64,000 nt of DNA, from positions 8,409,237 to 8,473,236 of the forward strand of contig OX388307.1 of assembly GCA_947579605.1 (NCBI GenBank), in the 5' to 3' direction. A program made the translations under genes and the position numbers. The stretch's first letter is position 1. Each line of letters starts with the position of its first letter. Positions 21,554-31,770 of the stretch are shown here, one piece after another. The notes below the pieces were generated by a model. It searched no databases and was not told the DNA's origin. It saw only the letters and a program-made list of their open reading frames with translations. Source of the DNA: Athripsodes cinereus (Eukaryota; Arthropoda; Insecta; Trichoptera; Leptoceridae).

Positions 21554-24500
21554 AAAGGGTTGATGGAAAGGGGCAACTATCGACCCGCATTGCCAATGCC
21601 TCGAAGAGATATGCAGTTGTTGCGTCGTTCAGCGGACAAGTCAGCAGCATGTTTATAAATGGCAAAGTAAATGGAAAGAATTTGAAACTTTTGTTGGACA
21701 CTGGAGCAACAAAGACAATCATGAGACCTGATTTAGTTTGCGAAAAAAAACAAATAAAATCAACTAAATGGACATTACGGACGGCAAATGGAGAGTCGGC
21801 GTCTGTATGCGGTGAGACAGTTGCCAACTTTCACATTGGAAGCACCATCTTCGATCATCAGGTGTTGGTGGCTGAGATAGAGGAGGAAGTTATTCTTGGA
21901 ATGGATGTAATGGCGAAGTATGGATTCAAACTGGATCTGAAGAGGCGAACTCTGAAAATTGGGGATGAAGATATTCTTGTACAAGAGCATGAAGAATTCG
22001 CTACACGTGTGCTTGCGGCAGAAGTTGTTACTATTCCAAAACAAAGTGAAATGTTAGTACGAGCCTACTTAGATTGTGACATTCCAAATGGACATGTTTT
22101 AGTAGTGGAGTCCAACGCTAATACTGAAGCTGGAAAAGGAGTGTTGATTGCGAGAGTCCTGATTCAAGCTAAAAAGGATATTTTGGTCAGGCTAATGAAT
22201 ATCAATGACTATCCAGTGACTATCAAAGAAGGAGTTTATTTAAGTATGTGTTCATCGGTTTCGTCAGTAACATGTAGAGTGAGCGGTGGCCAAGTTTCTT
22301 CAGAGGAGGTACCAAAACACCTTGACGACGTAGTGAAGGAGGCTTGTAAGGAACTTACCAAGGAACAGAGCAAACAGATTAGATCCTTCATCGCTAGAAA
22401 TCAGGATGTCTTCGAGAACCCAAGTCAACCCAAAGGAAGAACAAGTGTTGTTAGTCATCGAATAGACACAGGTGTTGCAAGACCCATTCGTCAAGTACTC
22501 AGAAGATTACCTTTAGCAAAACGGGCGGAAGCAGATCAAATTATTCAAGATATGGAACGGGACAAGGTAATAGAACCGTCAAGCAGTCCATGGTGTTCAC
22601 CTGTAGTGCTGGTTAGGAAGAAGGATGGCTCAACTCGGTTCTGTGTTGATTTTCGCCAACTTAATAATGTTACTAAGAAGGACAGTTACCCTTTGCCTCG
22701 TATTGATGATACGTTGGACACATTGGCTGGCTGTAAAATCTTTTCAACGTTGGATTTGAAGAGTGGATATTGGCAGGTTGGACTGGAACCTAAGGATAGA
22801 GAGAAAACAGCATTCTCTATTGGAAGTGGATTATGGCAGTTCATTGTTATGCCGTTTGGACTTTGTAACGCTCCGGCTACTTTTGAGCGTTTAATGGAAA
22901 GCGTGCTGAGAGGATTGTCGTGGGAGACCTGTTTAGTGTACCTGGATGACATCATCGTGCTTGGAAAATGTTTTGAGGAGCACTTACGAAATTTGGAACA
23001 AGTGTTTTCACGATTGAGAGCGGCCAACTTGAAACTCAATGTTAAGAAATGTACATTGTTCCGAAGACAAATCAACTATCTGGGTCATGTTGTCTCTGAT
23101 GAAGGAGTGGCGGTGGATCCTGAGAAGATTAGAGCTGTTCAAGACTGGCCTACACCTAAAGACAAGCATGAAGTAAGAAGCTTTTTAGGTTTAAGCACTT
23201 ACTATCGGCGATTTGTTTTGGGCTTCGCTGATATCGCTAAACCATTGACAAAACTCACAGAAGAAAGTAATGAATTTATATGGGATTCAAAATGCCAATG
23301 CGCGTTTGAAGAATTGAAGAAGGTATTGATTAATTCCCCGATTCTAAGTTATCCTCGAGCCGAAGGGAATTTTATTCTGGATACGGATGCAAGCAACGTC
23401 GGCATTGGAAGTGTACTATCTCAGGTTCAGGATGGTCAAGAACGCGTAATTGCGTACTTCAGTAAAGTTTTGTCAAGGCCGGAACGCAATTATTGTGTAA
23501 CGCGAAGAGAGTTACTTGCTGTAATCAAGTCAGTTGAGCACTTCCGCAAATACCTATATGGACGGAAATTTCTTTTAAGGACAGATCATTCGGCGCTTGT
23601 ATGGCTGTTACGATTCAAGAATCCTGAAGGTCAGGTTGCAAGATGGATAGAAAGATTGCAAGAATATGACTATGATTCTGAGCATCGAGCTGGACTTCGT
23701 CATAAAAATGCTGATGCACTGTCAAGGCGTCCATGTCCAGAGGATTGCCAGCATTGTAATAAAGCGGAGGAAAGGTTCGTCATGATTCGTAGAACTACAG
23801 TCATCGATAATTTTTGGCAAGATGATGAAATTCGAGCGCACCAGTTGGAAGATCCTGACCTTGGACTTTTGATGCAGTGGAAAGAAAATGATCGAAAACC
23901 TTCATGGGAAGAAATAGCTTCATGTTCACCAAATGTTAAATCATATTGGGCACAATGGCAATCCATAGTTGTGGAAAACGGGTTGTTGAAACGTATTCTG
24001 GAAAGTGAAGATGGAACACAGCAGAAACAACAGCTATTGGTTCCAAGGAAGAGAGTTCCTGATGTCCTTAAGCTGCTTCACGATGATGTGTCTGGTGGAC
24101 ACTTGGGAGTTAAAAAGACTACAGAAAAGATTCGTCAGAGATTTTATTGGGTCCGTTACACTGAAGATGTAAAAGATTGGTGTAGAAGATGTGTGACTTG
24201 TGCTACTTCGAACGGACCTCAAAAACAGAGGCGTGCGCCAATGAGACAGTACAATGTAGGTAGTCCATTTGAAAGAATAGCCATCGACATAGCAGGACCG
24301 TTTCCCACAACTGAAAGAGGGAACAAGTATATTTTAGTAGCAATGGACTATTTTAGTAAATGGACAGAAGCCTATGCATTACCAAATCAAGAGGCTACCA
24401 CTGTTGCTGAAATCTTGGTAAGAGAGCTGATAAGTCGTTTTGGAGTACCGTTGGAGCTTCATTCGGATCAAGGAAGAAATTTTGAGTCAGCCGTATTTCA

Positions 24501-25749
24501 GCAAGTATGTGAGATATTGGGAATTCGAAAAACGAGAACAACTGCTTTGCATCCACAGTCGGATGGAATGGTGGAGCGAATGAATCGAACATGTGGAAAA
24601 TATCTGTCGAAGGCGGTGTCTGATCATCAGAAGGATTGGGACGAATACATCCACTTGTTCTTATTGGCCTATCGTTCGGCAATTCATGAGACAACGGGAC
24701 AAACACCAGCGAGTGTGATTTTTGGCCGTGAACTACGGTTACCTTGCGACTTGCAGTATGGATCTAAGCCTGGAGAGGATCTTGTTGGAGAAGATTATGT
24801 ATCGGAACTTCGGAGAAAGATGAACGACATCCATGAACGTGTGCGGGCTAATATTCAAGTCGCTAGTGACAGGATGAAGGAAAGATATGATGTCAAAGCT
24901 GTGGAAGGAGGGTATCAAGCTGGAGATTTAGTTTGGTTGTTCAATCCTCAACGGAGACGAGGCTATTCACCGAAGCTTCAAAAATCCTGGGAAGGACCGT
25001 ACGAGGTGATTAAAAGAATAAATGACGTTATTTATCGAATACGACGAAAATCAAATGGCAAGCCGAGGGTGGTACATTTCAATCGCTTAGCACCGTTTTT
25101 AGGAGACAATAAAAGTGAAGGAAACAACCCGATTGTTCAAGTCTGTAAAGTCCTAAGTAAAGAGAAGAGTTTTGAAGAGTTTATGAAGACGCCTCAACGA
25201 AGAATTCATCATGGTGTCACTATCGAAGTTGAGCAAGATCTTTTTGACACTCCAGAGGATTATGTTTTGGCTCATTGCTTGGCTCAAAATGCAAAATTTA
25301 GTAATGGCATAGCCAAAGTTTTCAAGAAGAAGTACGGGATATTGGAAGAGATTAAGGCCAAGAGTTTGAAAATTGGAGAAGCGGTCCATCTACAGCATGG
25401 GGAACGACATATATTTTACATGGTAAATAAAGCAATCCCTGAAGAACAAACAGAGTATGTTCAGATGTGGCACTGTTTACAAAGTTTGCGGGATCAAATG
25501 TTACAAATGAATCTTACGAAGCTCGGCATACCAAGGATAAGTGGCAGTATGGATTGGAAAGTTGTTCGAAATATGATAGAAGAGATCTTCTGTAATACTG
25601 GAATTAATGTTTTAGTTTGTTGTTTTAATCCAGGGTATAGTGAGAACATCAAGAAGTCTGTACCTTGTTATTTCTTCAAGACTTCACATTGCAGAGAGGA
25701 TTCAGGATGCTCCTATCTTCATCCAGAGAATTCGTTCGGGACGAACTAA
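21514..25749 (+). CDS. pol: Pol polyprotein: protease-RT-RNase H-integrase-macrodomain-CCCH finger
   Basis: 1411 codons from the GTG at 21514; the true N-terminus comes from gag by frameshift. Numbering from that codon: aspartic protease with DTGA at 62-65; reverse transcriptase about 335-515 with first catalytic D414 and YLDD at 476-479; RNase H with D623/D625, E666 and D691; integrase zinc domain H856, H863, C893, C896; integrase core D925, D985, E1021 (D-x59-D-x35-E); GPY/F module with GPY at 1161-1163. All catalytic residues are present and the frame is unbroken. A usual gypsy Pol ends soon after GPY/F or adds a chromodomain. This one instead runs on for about 220 residues, with a TARG1-like macrodomain (about 1235-1371) and a CCCH finger (1385-1403), then stops 16 bases before the 3' LTR. 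Confidence 0.96.
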   Translation: MSKEKRTADSGKLKRVDGKGQLSTRIANASKRYAVVASFSGQVSSMFINGKVNGKNLKLLLDTGATKTIMRPDLVCEKKQIKSTKWTLRTANGESASVCGETVANFHIGSTIFDHQVLVAEIEEEVILGMDVMAKYGFKLDLKRRTLKIGDEDILVQEHEEFATRVLAAEVVTIPKQSEMLVRAYLDCDIPNGHVLVVESNANTEAGKGVLIARVLIQAKKDILVRLMNINDYPVTIKEGVYLSMCSSVSSVTCRVSGGQVSSEEVPKHLDDVVKEACKELTKEQSKQIRSFIARNQDVFENPSQPKGRTSVVSHRIDTGVARPIRQVLRRLPLAKRAEADQIIQDMERDKVIEPSSSPWCSPVVLVRKKDGSTRFCVDFRQLNNVTKKDSYPLPRIDDTLDTLAGCKIFSTLDLKSGYWQVGLEPKDREKTAFSIGSGLWQFIVMPFGLCNAPATFERLMESVLRGLSWETCLVYLDDIIVLGKCFEEHLRNLEQVFSRLRAANLKLNVKKCTLFRRQINYLGHVVSDEGVAVDPEKIRAVQDWPTPKDKHEVRSFLGLSTYYRRFVLGFADIAKPLTKLTEESNEFIWDSKCQCAFEELKKVLINSPILSYPRAEGNFILDTDASNVGIGSVLSQVQDGQERVIAYFSKVLSRPERNYCVTRRELLAVIKSVEHFRKYLYGRKFLLRTDHSALVWLLRFKNPEGQVARWIERLQEYDYDSEHRAGLRHKNADALSRRPCPEDCQHCNKAEERFVMIRRTTVIDNFWQDDEIRAHQLEDPDLGLLMQWKENDRKPSWEEIASCSPNVKSYWAQWQSIVVENGLLKRILESEDGTQQKQQLLVPRKRVPDVLKLLHDDVSGGHLGVKKTTEKIRQRFYWVRYTEDVKDWCRRCVTCATSNGPQKQRRAPMRQYNVGSPFERIAIDIAGPFPTTERGNKYILVAMDYFSKWTEAYALPNQEATTVAEILVRELISRFGVPLELHSDQGRNFESAVFQQVCEILGIRKTRTTALHPQSDGMVERMNRTCGKYLSKAVSDHQKDWDEYIHLFLLAYRSAIHETTGQTPASVIFGRELRLPCDLQYGSKPGEDLVGEDYVSELRRKMNDIHERVRANIQVASDRMKERYDVKAVEGGYQAGDLVWLFNPQRRRGYSPKLQKSWEGPYEVIKRINDVIYRIRRKSNGKPRVVHFNRLAPFLGDNKSEGNNPIVQVCKVLSKEKSFEEFMKTPQRRIHHGVTIEVEQDLFDTPEDYVLAHCLAQNAKFSNGIAKVFKKKYGILEEIKAKSLKIGEAVHLQHGERHIFYMVNKAIPEEQTEYVQMWHCLQSLRDQMLQMNLTKLGIPRISGSMDWKVVRNMIEEIFCNTGINVLVCCFNPGYSENIKKSVPCYFFKTSHCREDSGCSYLHPENSFGTN
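25216..25626 (+). other. Pol C-terminal TARG1/OARD1-like macrodomain
   Basis: Residues about 1235-1371 of Pol. The order of motifs follows human TARG1 (OARD1), the macrodomain enzyme that removes ADP-ribose from acidic side chains: a start like 'VTIEVEQDLFDTP', then 'LAHCLAQN', then 'GIAKVFKKKYG', 'HIFYMVNK', 'IPRISGSMD' and 'MIEEIF'. In TARG1 (152 residues) catalysis needs Lys84 and Asp125; the aligned positions here are K1306 (in MVNK) and D1347 (in GSMDW), both kept. The segment before the Asp is shortened by about three residues relative to TARG1. It lies in the same uninterrupted frame as integrase, so it is part of the element. Function as an ADP-ribosyl hydrolase is inferred from motifs. 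Confidence 0.88.
25666..25722 (+). other. Pol C-terminal CCCH zinc finger
   Basis: C1385-x7-C1393-x5-C1399-x3-H1403, the canonical CCCH spacing of single-stranded RNA-binding fingers, with an aromatic after the first Cys and before the His as in that class. It ends eight residues before the stop. It could bind the element's RNA or host RNA, or position the macrodomain; no partner can be read from sequence. Confidence 0.75.
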
Positions 25750-25752
25750 ATT

Positions 25753-25762
25753 AAGAGGGAGG
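25753..25762 (+). other. Polypurine tract
   Basis: 'aagagggagg' followed by 'caa', then the 3' LTR at 25766. This is the expected plus-strand primer position. It lies just after the pol stop. Confidence 0.8.
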
Positions 25763-25765
25763 CAA

Positions 25766-26138
25766 TGTTACGTAAACACCATTAGGAGGGTACTTAAGTT
25801 TGGAAGTTTAATGAATTTGAATTTTTATATTATTTTTGGTTATGGAATGTTTGGAAAATAATGACAGGTGGTTGTTTTGGTTTTGATAAAAAAGAAAGAT
25901 CTAGATAGGCTGGAAAAAAGATGTTATATAATGGGTATATAAGAAATCTGTGTGAACTGTAATAATATGTGACGTATATATAAATAATAGTTGTTGTAAT
26001 ATGTATTTTAAATAAATAATAATTGTAAATAAATAAAAACGTTTAAATAAATTGTTAATTTTCAAGATGTCATTCTTTTAATTGAATTCAGACTTTATTT
26101 TCCCTGACACAAGTTATAGAAAAACGATTTACGTTACA
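25766..26138 (+). repeat. 3' LTR
   Basis: 373 bp, same length and, as far as I can read, same sequence as the 5' LTR. LTRs are identical at insertion, so this implies a recent event. An open frame at 25640-25861 running across the boundary is a shadow. Confidence 0.97.
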
Positions 26139-27934
26139 ATATATATTGTTTTACTAGAATAATTGAGCTGCTAAAACAAGCCAATCGATTGTATTTGTAA
26201 TGCCTCCTATTGTTAACTCACAATCCGTACAAACTGTGCGTTGTAAGAAAAACATCGATTAACTTAGTTCGAAGTTGATGTGGTTTGACACATTGTAGCA
26301 CAACACGTTACAGTTAAACTAAAAAAATATCGCGAGAGTTAGTATCTACATTATTATGGAAATTCACGATCATAACAAGAACCACCCAGTATGTGAAATT
26401 GCCGTCGTAGTTAGAACGAGGGCCCATAAGCTAAATGCATGGCGTTTTGAGATACGGCTATTTAGTTTTCAATTTTACTTTCTTCAATATTTTTCACACT
26501 AGATGACGTTAATATTTATATAAGTTAATAAGGCGTTAATATTTTTATGCAGATTTATACAAACAATATACGAATTTTTACAGAGTAAAAGCATTTGAAA
26601 CACACTTTGAAACTGAGGTTGCAACAAAATTAATATCGACCCTTCAAACTAAAACAAAATGGGATATAAGCGTAAAGATATTTCAATCAAAATAGGCTCG
26701 GTCATACGTAAGATTCGGGAGAAATCATCTCTCCATTCTTCTAAAAAATGTTCCATAGGTTCATATATCGTTGTTCCATTCACCGCTTCACTTTATTTTA
26801 AAATGCAAAGCACGTATTCCAAATTAAATGTCTTATTTTTTATATGATATCTATCTACCTACGTACTGTACATCTAACAATAAAAAATCAATAAAAAATA
26901 TTATAATACAATAAAGATGACAACTATTTATATAAAATTTATTAGATACTAGCAGTTACTACCGACACAGCTTTGTAATGCGACATGGACTCATGAAGTG
27001 GACATGAGTTTTTGTAGAGTAAAAATACTACAACGTCAATTTTGTTTAAACAAGGAAAATTATTTTTGAAGAAAATACATGTGATGATAATAAATATGCA
27101 ATTTTCATTTACTTGTAATTTTTACCTTATTTACCATGTAAAGAGAAAACTCAATTCAACCATACCTATAAATATAATGCTGAAAATAGTTTTAATAAAA
27201 TGGTTGACAGTAGTAGACTTTCTCTAACCGGGAGTTTCGTTATGATTCAAAATATCAAATAACTTGTTCGCAATGGCCTTAAAGGATTGTTACAAATCTA
27301 AAAAAGTTGATTATATTATATAATAAACAAGAATTCACAAAAAAGAACAATCTAATTCGCTAAAATCGTGAACTTAAAACAATACAACTAAATATAATTT
27401 AATTCATAAATAATAACAAACGACAATCAATAACAATAATATCATAATTCGTCTAATACAACTGCACCGAACGAGTGTTACTGTACCCAAAATCTAAAAA
27501 GAATTTTAAAAATTCCCGTACATAATGTTCGCCTATAAGAATATTTCAATGACAAGAAAAGATAGAGAGGGAAATTTATCATTTTCATGTGTTCAGTCAG
27601 ATACATATACAAACAGCAAAACATATTAGAATAATTGTAAAGAATATTTGTTTATTTTGAAATTAAATTTCAATTGCAAAACAGGTAGATCTGTATATAT
27701 TTTTTATTGTTGAACATAAAAAATATTCGTGCGATTGAAATCATAACTATCAAGAGAATAAATAGTTGATTGACAGAATATTAATTTTATTTTAATGTAC
27801 AAGTGTAAATAAATAAACAATAATTTATAGTATTGGTTAACAAGTAGTTAAATTCCATAATCGAATAAATAATATTGCTTTGAACATAATTATATCTTTT
27901 GTATATTAATAAACATTTTATGTACTTCGCATTT
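26139..27934. other. No gene seen
   Basis: Begins with the 3' flank 'atatatat' of the retrotransposon. Short AT-rich open frames (26659-26847, 27042-27227, 27787-27969) show no domain. Confidence 0.55.
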
Positions 27935-28000
27935 GAAATCGAACCCGGGAGCTCGTGACTCAAAGGCAAGAGCGTTACCGCAACGCCACACCGGCCGTCT
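27935..28000 (-). mobile_element. SINE family 2 head fragment
   Basis: On the minus strand: 'gtgtggcgttgcggtaacgc' then 'cccgggttcgattt', matching the A- and B-box regions of the SINE at 18310. The 3' body is not recognisable. Confidence 0.6.
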
Positions 28001-28867
28001 TTTTATCGAACTTTCTCAGTATTTTATATAATCTTGTACTTAGTCTTATGATAATTACTTTGCTTATAGCATTTAGAAAAACAGTTATTCTGAGTATGTA
28101 TGTAGGATCGATATGTAGCTTTAAATACGTGCTATCGAACAACTGTAATTAATGTGATGATAAATATGCGTTATAAATAGGAATAAAAATAATACATCAC
28201 ACATCATTCGTCTCTAGATGTTTAAGTGCATTTTCAAAGCAATAATGTTAACTCTAGACAGGGGATTCATAGGAAAAAATGGTAATGCGACCAATATATT
28301 CTCATATCATTCAATTTTAAACGAGCGTTGATCCAAAAAGATACGTTCATATTATCTCCCTCAAGTCCCTCAAAGCAGATGCTTTTATAAAAGTATGTTA
28401 CTCCATATATTAGAAGTGTGCCTTTTTAAGATAATCACCAGTGTGTGTATATATTTTATATGTGAGTTTCTGAGAAAATTTGTATTGCGTTACCAATCAA
28501 TTAGGTCAATGTTTAAAACGGTTAAAAAAATAGAGATCATAATTCACCTAAGTTGTTATCAATAAAATAAATTCAAAAGACAGATATTCGTACTGTAAAA
28601 CAGGTATTGGGAAATTAAAACAAAATAAAAATGCGCGTGAAACTACAAATAAATGGATAACTAAAATAAATTTTAAAACAATATAAATATAATAAGACTC
28701 GTCATAAATCTGATACAAAAAGCTTCTAGATCAACGTATCACTTTATTTATATCTATCACTCAATATGAATTAAAATAATAAAAAGCATTAAGAGACTGA
28801 TAAGACGGACATAATATTATGTAGGTACAAACTAATAATACCTATAATGGGTATCGCTCTAATAATG
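28001..28867. other. No gene seen
   Basis: AT-rich; nothing recognised. Confidence 0.55.
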
Positions 28868-28994
28868 GTCGATATCACCAACTCAAACTATGTTTTATTA
28901 GATGACTCCTATTGAAACATTTGTTGAGTATAGTTTGTACCACTTCTCGATTCATATTGGTTATAAGTTTTAACTTGAAGTTGGTGATATCGGC
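28868..28994. repeat. Short inverted-repeat (MITE-like) element
   Basis: 'cgatatcaccaact' near 28870 is matched by its complement 'agttggtgatatcgg' at about 28979-28993. A second inner pair ('aaactat'/'atagttt') lies inside. About 127 bp; no duplication of the target is evident. Confidence 0.5.
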
Positions 28995-29758
28995 AGCAAG
29001 AGTTACAGCGGATGTAGATAATGTAATTACTTAATAGCAAGATGTTCATGGGCTTTTATTTGAATGATTAGGGCGACAATTTTGATATAACACACCATTA
29101 TTAGAATCTAGGAATATGTTGTACCTATACAGTACACGTTTATTTTGGATGTTCAATTATTTACAAGTACTATTTTGAATCAATGAAATATCTAGCTTGT
29201 TTTTTCACATTTAGTAGCTGAAGTCATAGCGAAAAAATGTGCAATATTTGAAAAAAATAGGGTGTAACTATTTTTATGTATATTATCTACATATGTACTT
29301 TTTACACTCCAAAACTAACATTTAGTAATAAAAAGTGCCAAAAAACTAAATTACTTAAATGTGAATTTTGTAACATTTATTATATAAAATAATAAAAAAT
29401 ATTTGAATCGCCCGTTTATCACTTTTTATGACCTATTCTATCCATAAACACCGCCCGTAATCGTGAATCCATTCCATTAGGTAAGCAGCACTAGGTATTC
29501 CATTAGCCATTATTCGTAAGTAGTGCGAGATGAGAGGAACATTACGAAATTTACTCGATGATAATATCATTTCCAACTACTTACAAATCGAACAAAAGGT
29601 CAATCGATCTTCAGATCCATTATAATATTATCGGATCTTAGTACTGTAGTACCATACAACAAGTACCAATAACAGCTATTAGTATCAAGGAATTCCTTGT
29701 CTAGCACTCGCATTATATTATGAATGATGGTAAAGTTATTTAAAAAAAAAAAGTTATA
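28995..29758. other. No gene seen
   Basis: AT-rich; nothing recognised. Confidence 0.55.
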
Positions 29759-30073
29759 TGTAGGGCCACTGACAGTCCTGTGGCGAATCATCATCTACGT
29801 GTCTATATAATCACTACCAGTGCTGATAAGGCATCTACGTAGCCACATCGTAGCACGCCATCATGTATCTACCACATAACAGGTATATAAAGACACTCGA
29901 CGATGTAAAGATATCGCAGTCATCAAATCCGACAGAATAATCGAAGTTACCACAGCATCCAGACGACACGCCATTTCACTTGCTTAATCTTGTATTTATT
30001 ACAATAAAAGTTCACCATATAATATATTCAAATCGTTGTTATTGTATACGCACATTGTAGAAGCACATCTACA
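29759..30073 (+). mobile_element. Possible solo LTR
   Basis: Less AT-rich than its surroundings and laid out like an LTR: starts 'tgtaggg', has a TATA box 'ggtatataaagacac' (about 29881-29895), an initiator-like 'gcagtcat' about 30 bases on, a polyadenylation hexamer 'aataaa' near 30002, and ends 'catctaca'. Flanks share only 'ata', so the termini are not proven. It could instead be a fragment of another element or a stray promoter-like run. Confidence 0.35.
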
Positions 30074-31504
30074 ATAGTCTGAAGGATTTGATGGAAACAC
30101 CTCAGTATTTAAAATTTGAATTGCCCAGCAAGGGCATAAACATAACTTTTTGTGCAGGGGATAAGTAGCTGTTTTCTTTGATGCTTTTATTCCGTACTTT
30201 GATGCCATTTTAGAATGAACGAGTAGCAACTAGCGCTTACTTATTGCCCTAATCTGGAAAGGTATCTACGTATTTTTTTAAAATTCGAACTTTTTGACTC
30301 CCCTTACTTAATGAAGAAATAGTAAAAAATCTTATCAAAAAGAAAATAGTAAATGAGTATGATAAATTAATTACGCTGTAATAGATTGAATCTATTCTAC
30401 CTACCTCAAGTATTTCTCAAAACTTCTTTTGTCGGCTTTATGTAGAGTTGAAGATTACACACATAATATGTATATATAATGTATCTACTTATTTTATTTA
30501 TACCATGTGCAATAAATTTCTATGCCTACAAGTATAATATTTATTAACATTCTTTTGAGAAGATAATAGAGAAATTAATGACCAAACCTTTCGATACGTC
30601 TAGTAAAAAGTAATCATTTTTCATTCTTTTGCGATAAACTTGTTAGATATTATTGGAAAAGGCAATATTTTTTCCTCAGACAAACCAAAGACTTTGGCAC
30701 ATTATTCATGTTATTATTTTCTATACCATACCATCTATTTTGCTTTTTAAAAGAAAAAGATAACTTAATGTTTTGAAGAAAATCCAAAAACAGCTTTTAA
30801 GATTAAAACTTTCCTTCAACTTGTACACTTGTTATCTAGTGTTAAAAATGAGATTTGTTAACTCACGTTTGTTCGTGTTACGTAGATGAATAGTTGTTGT
30901 GCTGAAAAGTTGGTGAAACAAATAATGGTTTTTGTTTCAATCTTAATTCACAATAAAAACTAAAATAAGATACCGTTGAATAAAATAAATAGATTCTTCA
31001 ACGCGACATTAATGATTTAAGATATATCAGAAATATTTCTCTCTCTGCTGCATATATTATTTGGTTTCCCATAATTATATTCCTAGACACATTAAATAAA
31101 ATGAAAAATACACTTATGAAATGTGTAAGGTATTTGTTCAAAGGAAATCTTTTGAAATTAGTATTTGCCGAAATGTTGTATGTATATGAAATGAATATTA
31201 CAATCCACAATATTATAAGAATAAGTTTCATTAATCCTACCATACATTAACAGTAACTTATGGAAGGAAGGAAGTATACAAATCATTTTACAATATTAAT
31301 AACAATATATTGGCTTATTCACACCACTCGCTCGCTTTAAAATGTATCAAGCATTTTATGAGTAAAGTTTAATTCAAGTACTTCCCACAATGTATTTTAT
31401 ACAAAGTCAACGCAGATATACTATATATAATACGTTCTAAACTTATAATAAAATCACAAAATAAATATTTTTATTCGTATATATGGATGTGCGTCTGAAT
31501 ATCA
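30074..31504. other. No gene seen
   Basis: Short open frames without domains; AT-rich throughout. Confidence 0.55.
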
Positions 31505-31770
31505 GCTATAAGGGTACAACTAGTTAGGTTACATGGAAATTCATTCATTGCATCCATTTATTCACCCAATCACGGCATCTCCCATAAATGGAGTAGCCAG
31601 CGGTACAACTGCTTGTGAGAGTCCTTTCCGTGCCAAAGAATTTACGGCATTTAGGATGGGTGGCAAACCTAATCGCTGTCCTGAAGTTTTTATATATCTT
31701 GAAACGTTGTTTTTCGAATTCCTGCCTATTAAATGACGCTCGAAAACTTGCAGAAAAGAGTAGGATGTTT
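31505..31770 (+). repeat. Dispersed repeat J/K, longest copy
   Basis: The first half ('ccgtgccaaagaa', 'aggatgggtggcaaac') resembles 49930-49975 and 14535-14555; the second half ('ctgcctattaaatgacgctc', 'gaaaacttgcagaaaagag') resembles 12137-12175 and 36190-36230. This links the two blocks as parts of one larger repeat. It might be the eroded coding end of a retroelement, but no domain is readable. Confidence 0.4.

Larger units (their letters stand above)
19949..26138 (+). mobile_element. Complete Ty3/gypsy LTR retrotransposon carrying a macrodomain
   Basis: A 6190-bp element: LTR, PBS, gag, pol, PPT, LTR. Both LTRs are 373 bp and I could find no difference between them by eye. gag and pol are fully open. 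Domain order protease, RT, RNase H, integrase places it in Ty3/gypsy (copia would have integrase before RT). There is no env: only 16 bases separate the pol stop from the 3' LTR. The flanks are 'atatatat' on each side, so the target duplication (normally 4 bp in this group) lies within an AT repeat and its exact length cannot be fixed. Everything needed for movement seems present, so it looks recently active. The unusual part is the C-terminal macrodomain and zinc finger in pol. Confidence 0.97.

Noticed and set aside
21429..21827. 132-codon minus-strand frame inside the retrotransposon, and similar ones across gag and pol
   Set aside because: Shadow frames opposite the long intact gag and pol. 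No motif.
25216..25626. Chromodomain at the Pol C-terminus, as in chromoviruses
   Set aside because: No chromodomain aromatic-cage pattern. The motif order fits a TARG1-type macrodomain instead.
25750..25765. Possible env gene after pol
   Set aside because: Only 16 bases separate the pol stop from the 3' LTR, and no membrane-protein frame exists elsewhere in the element.
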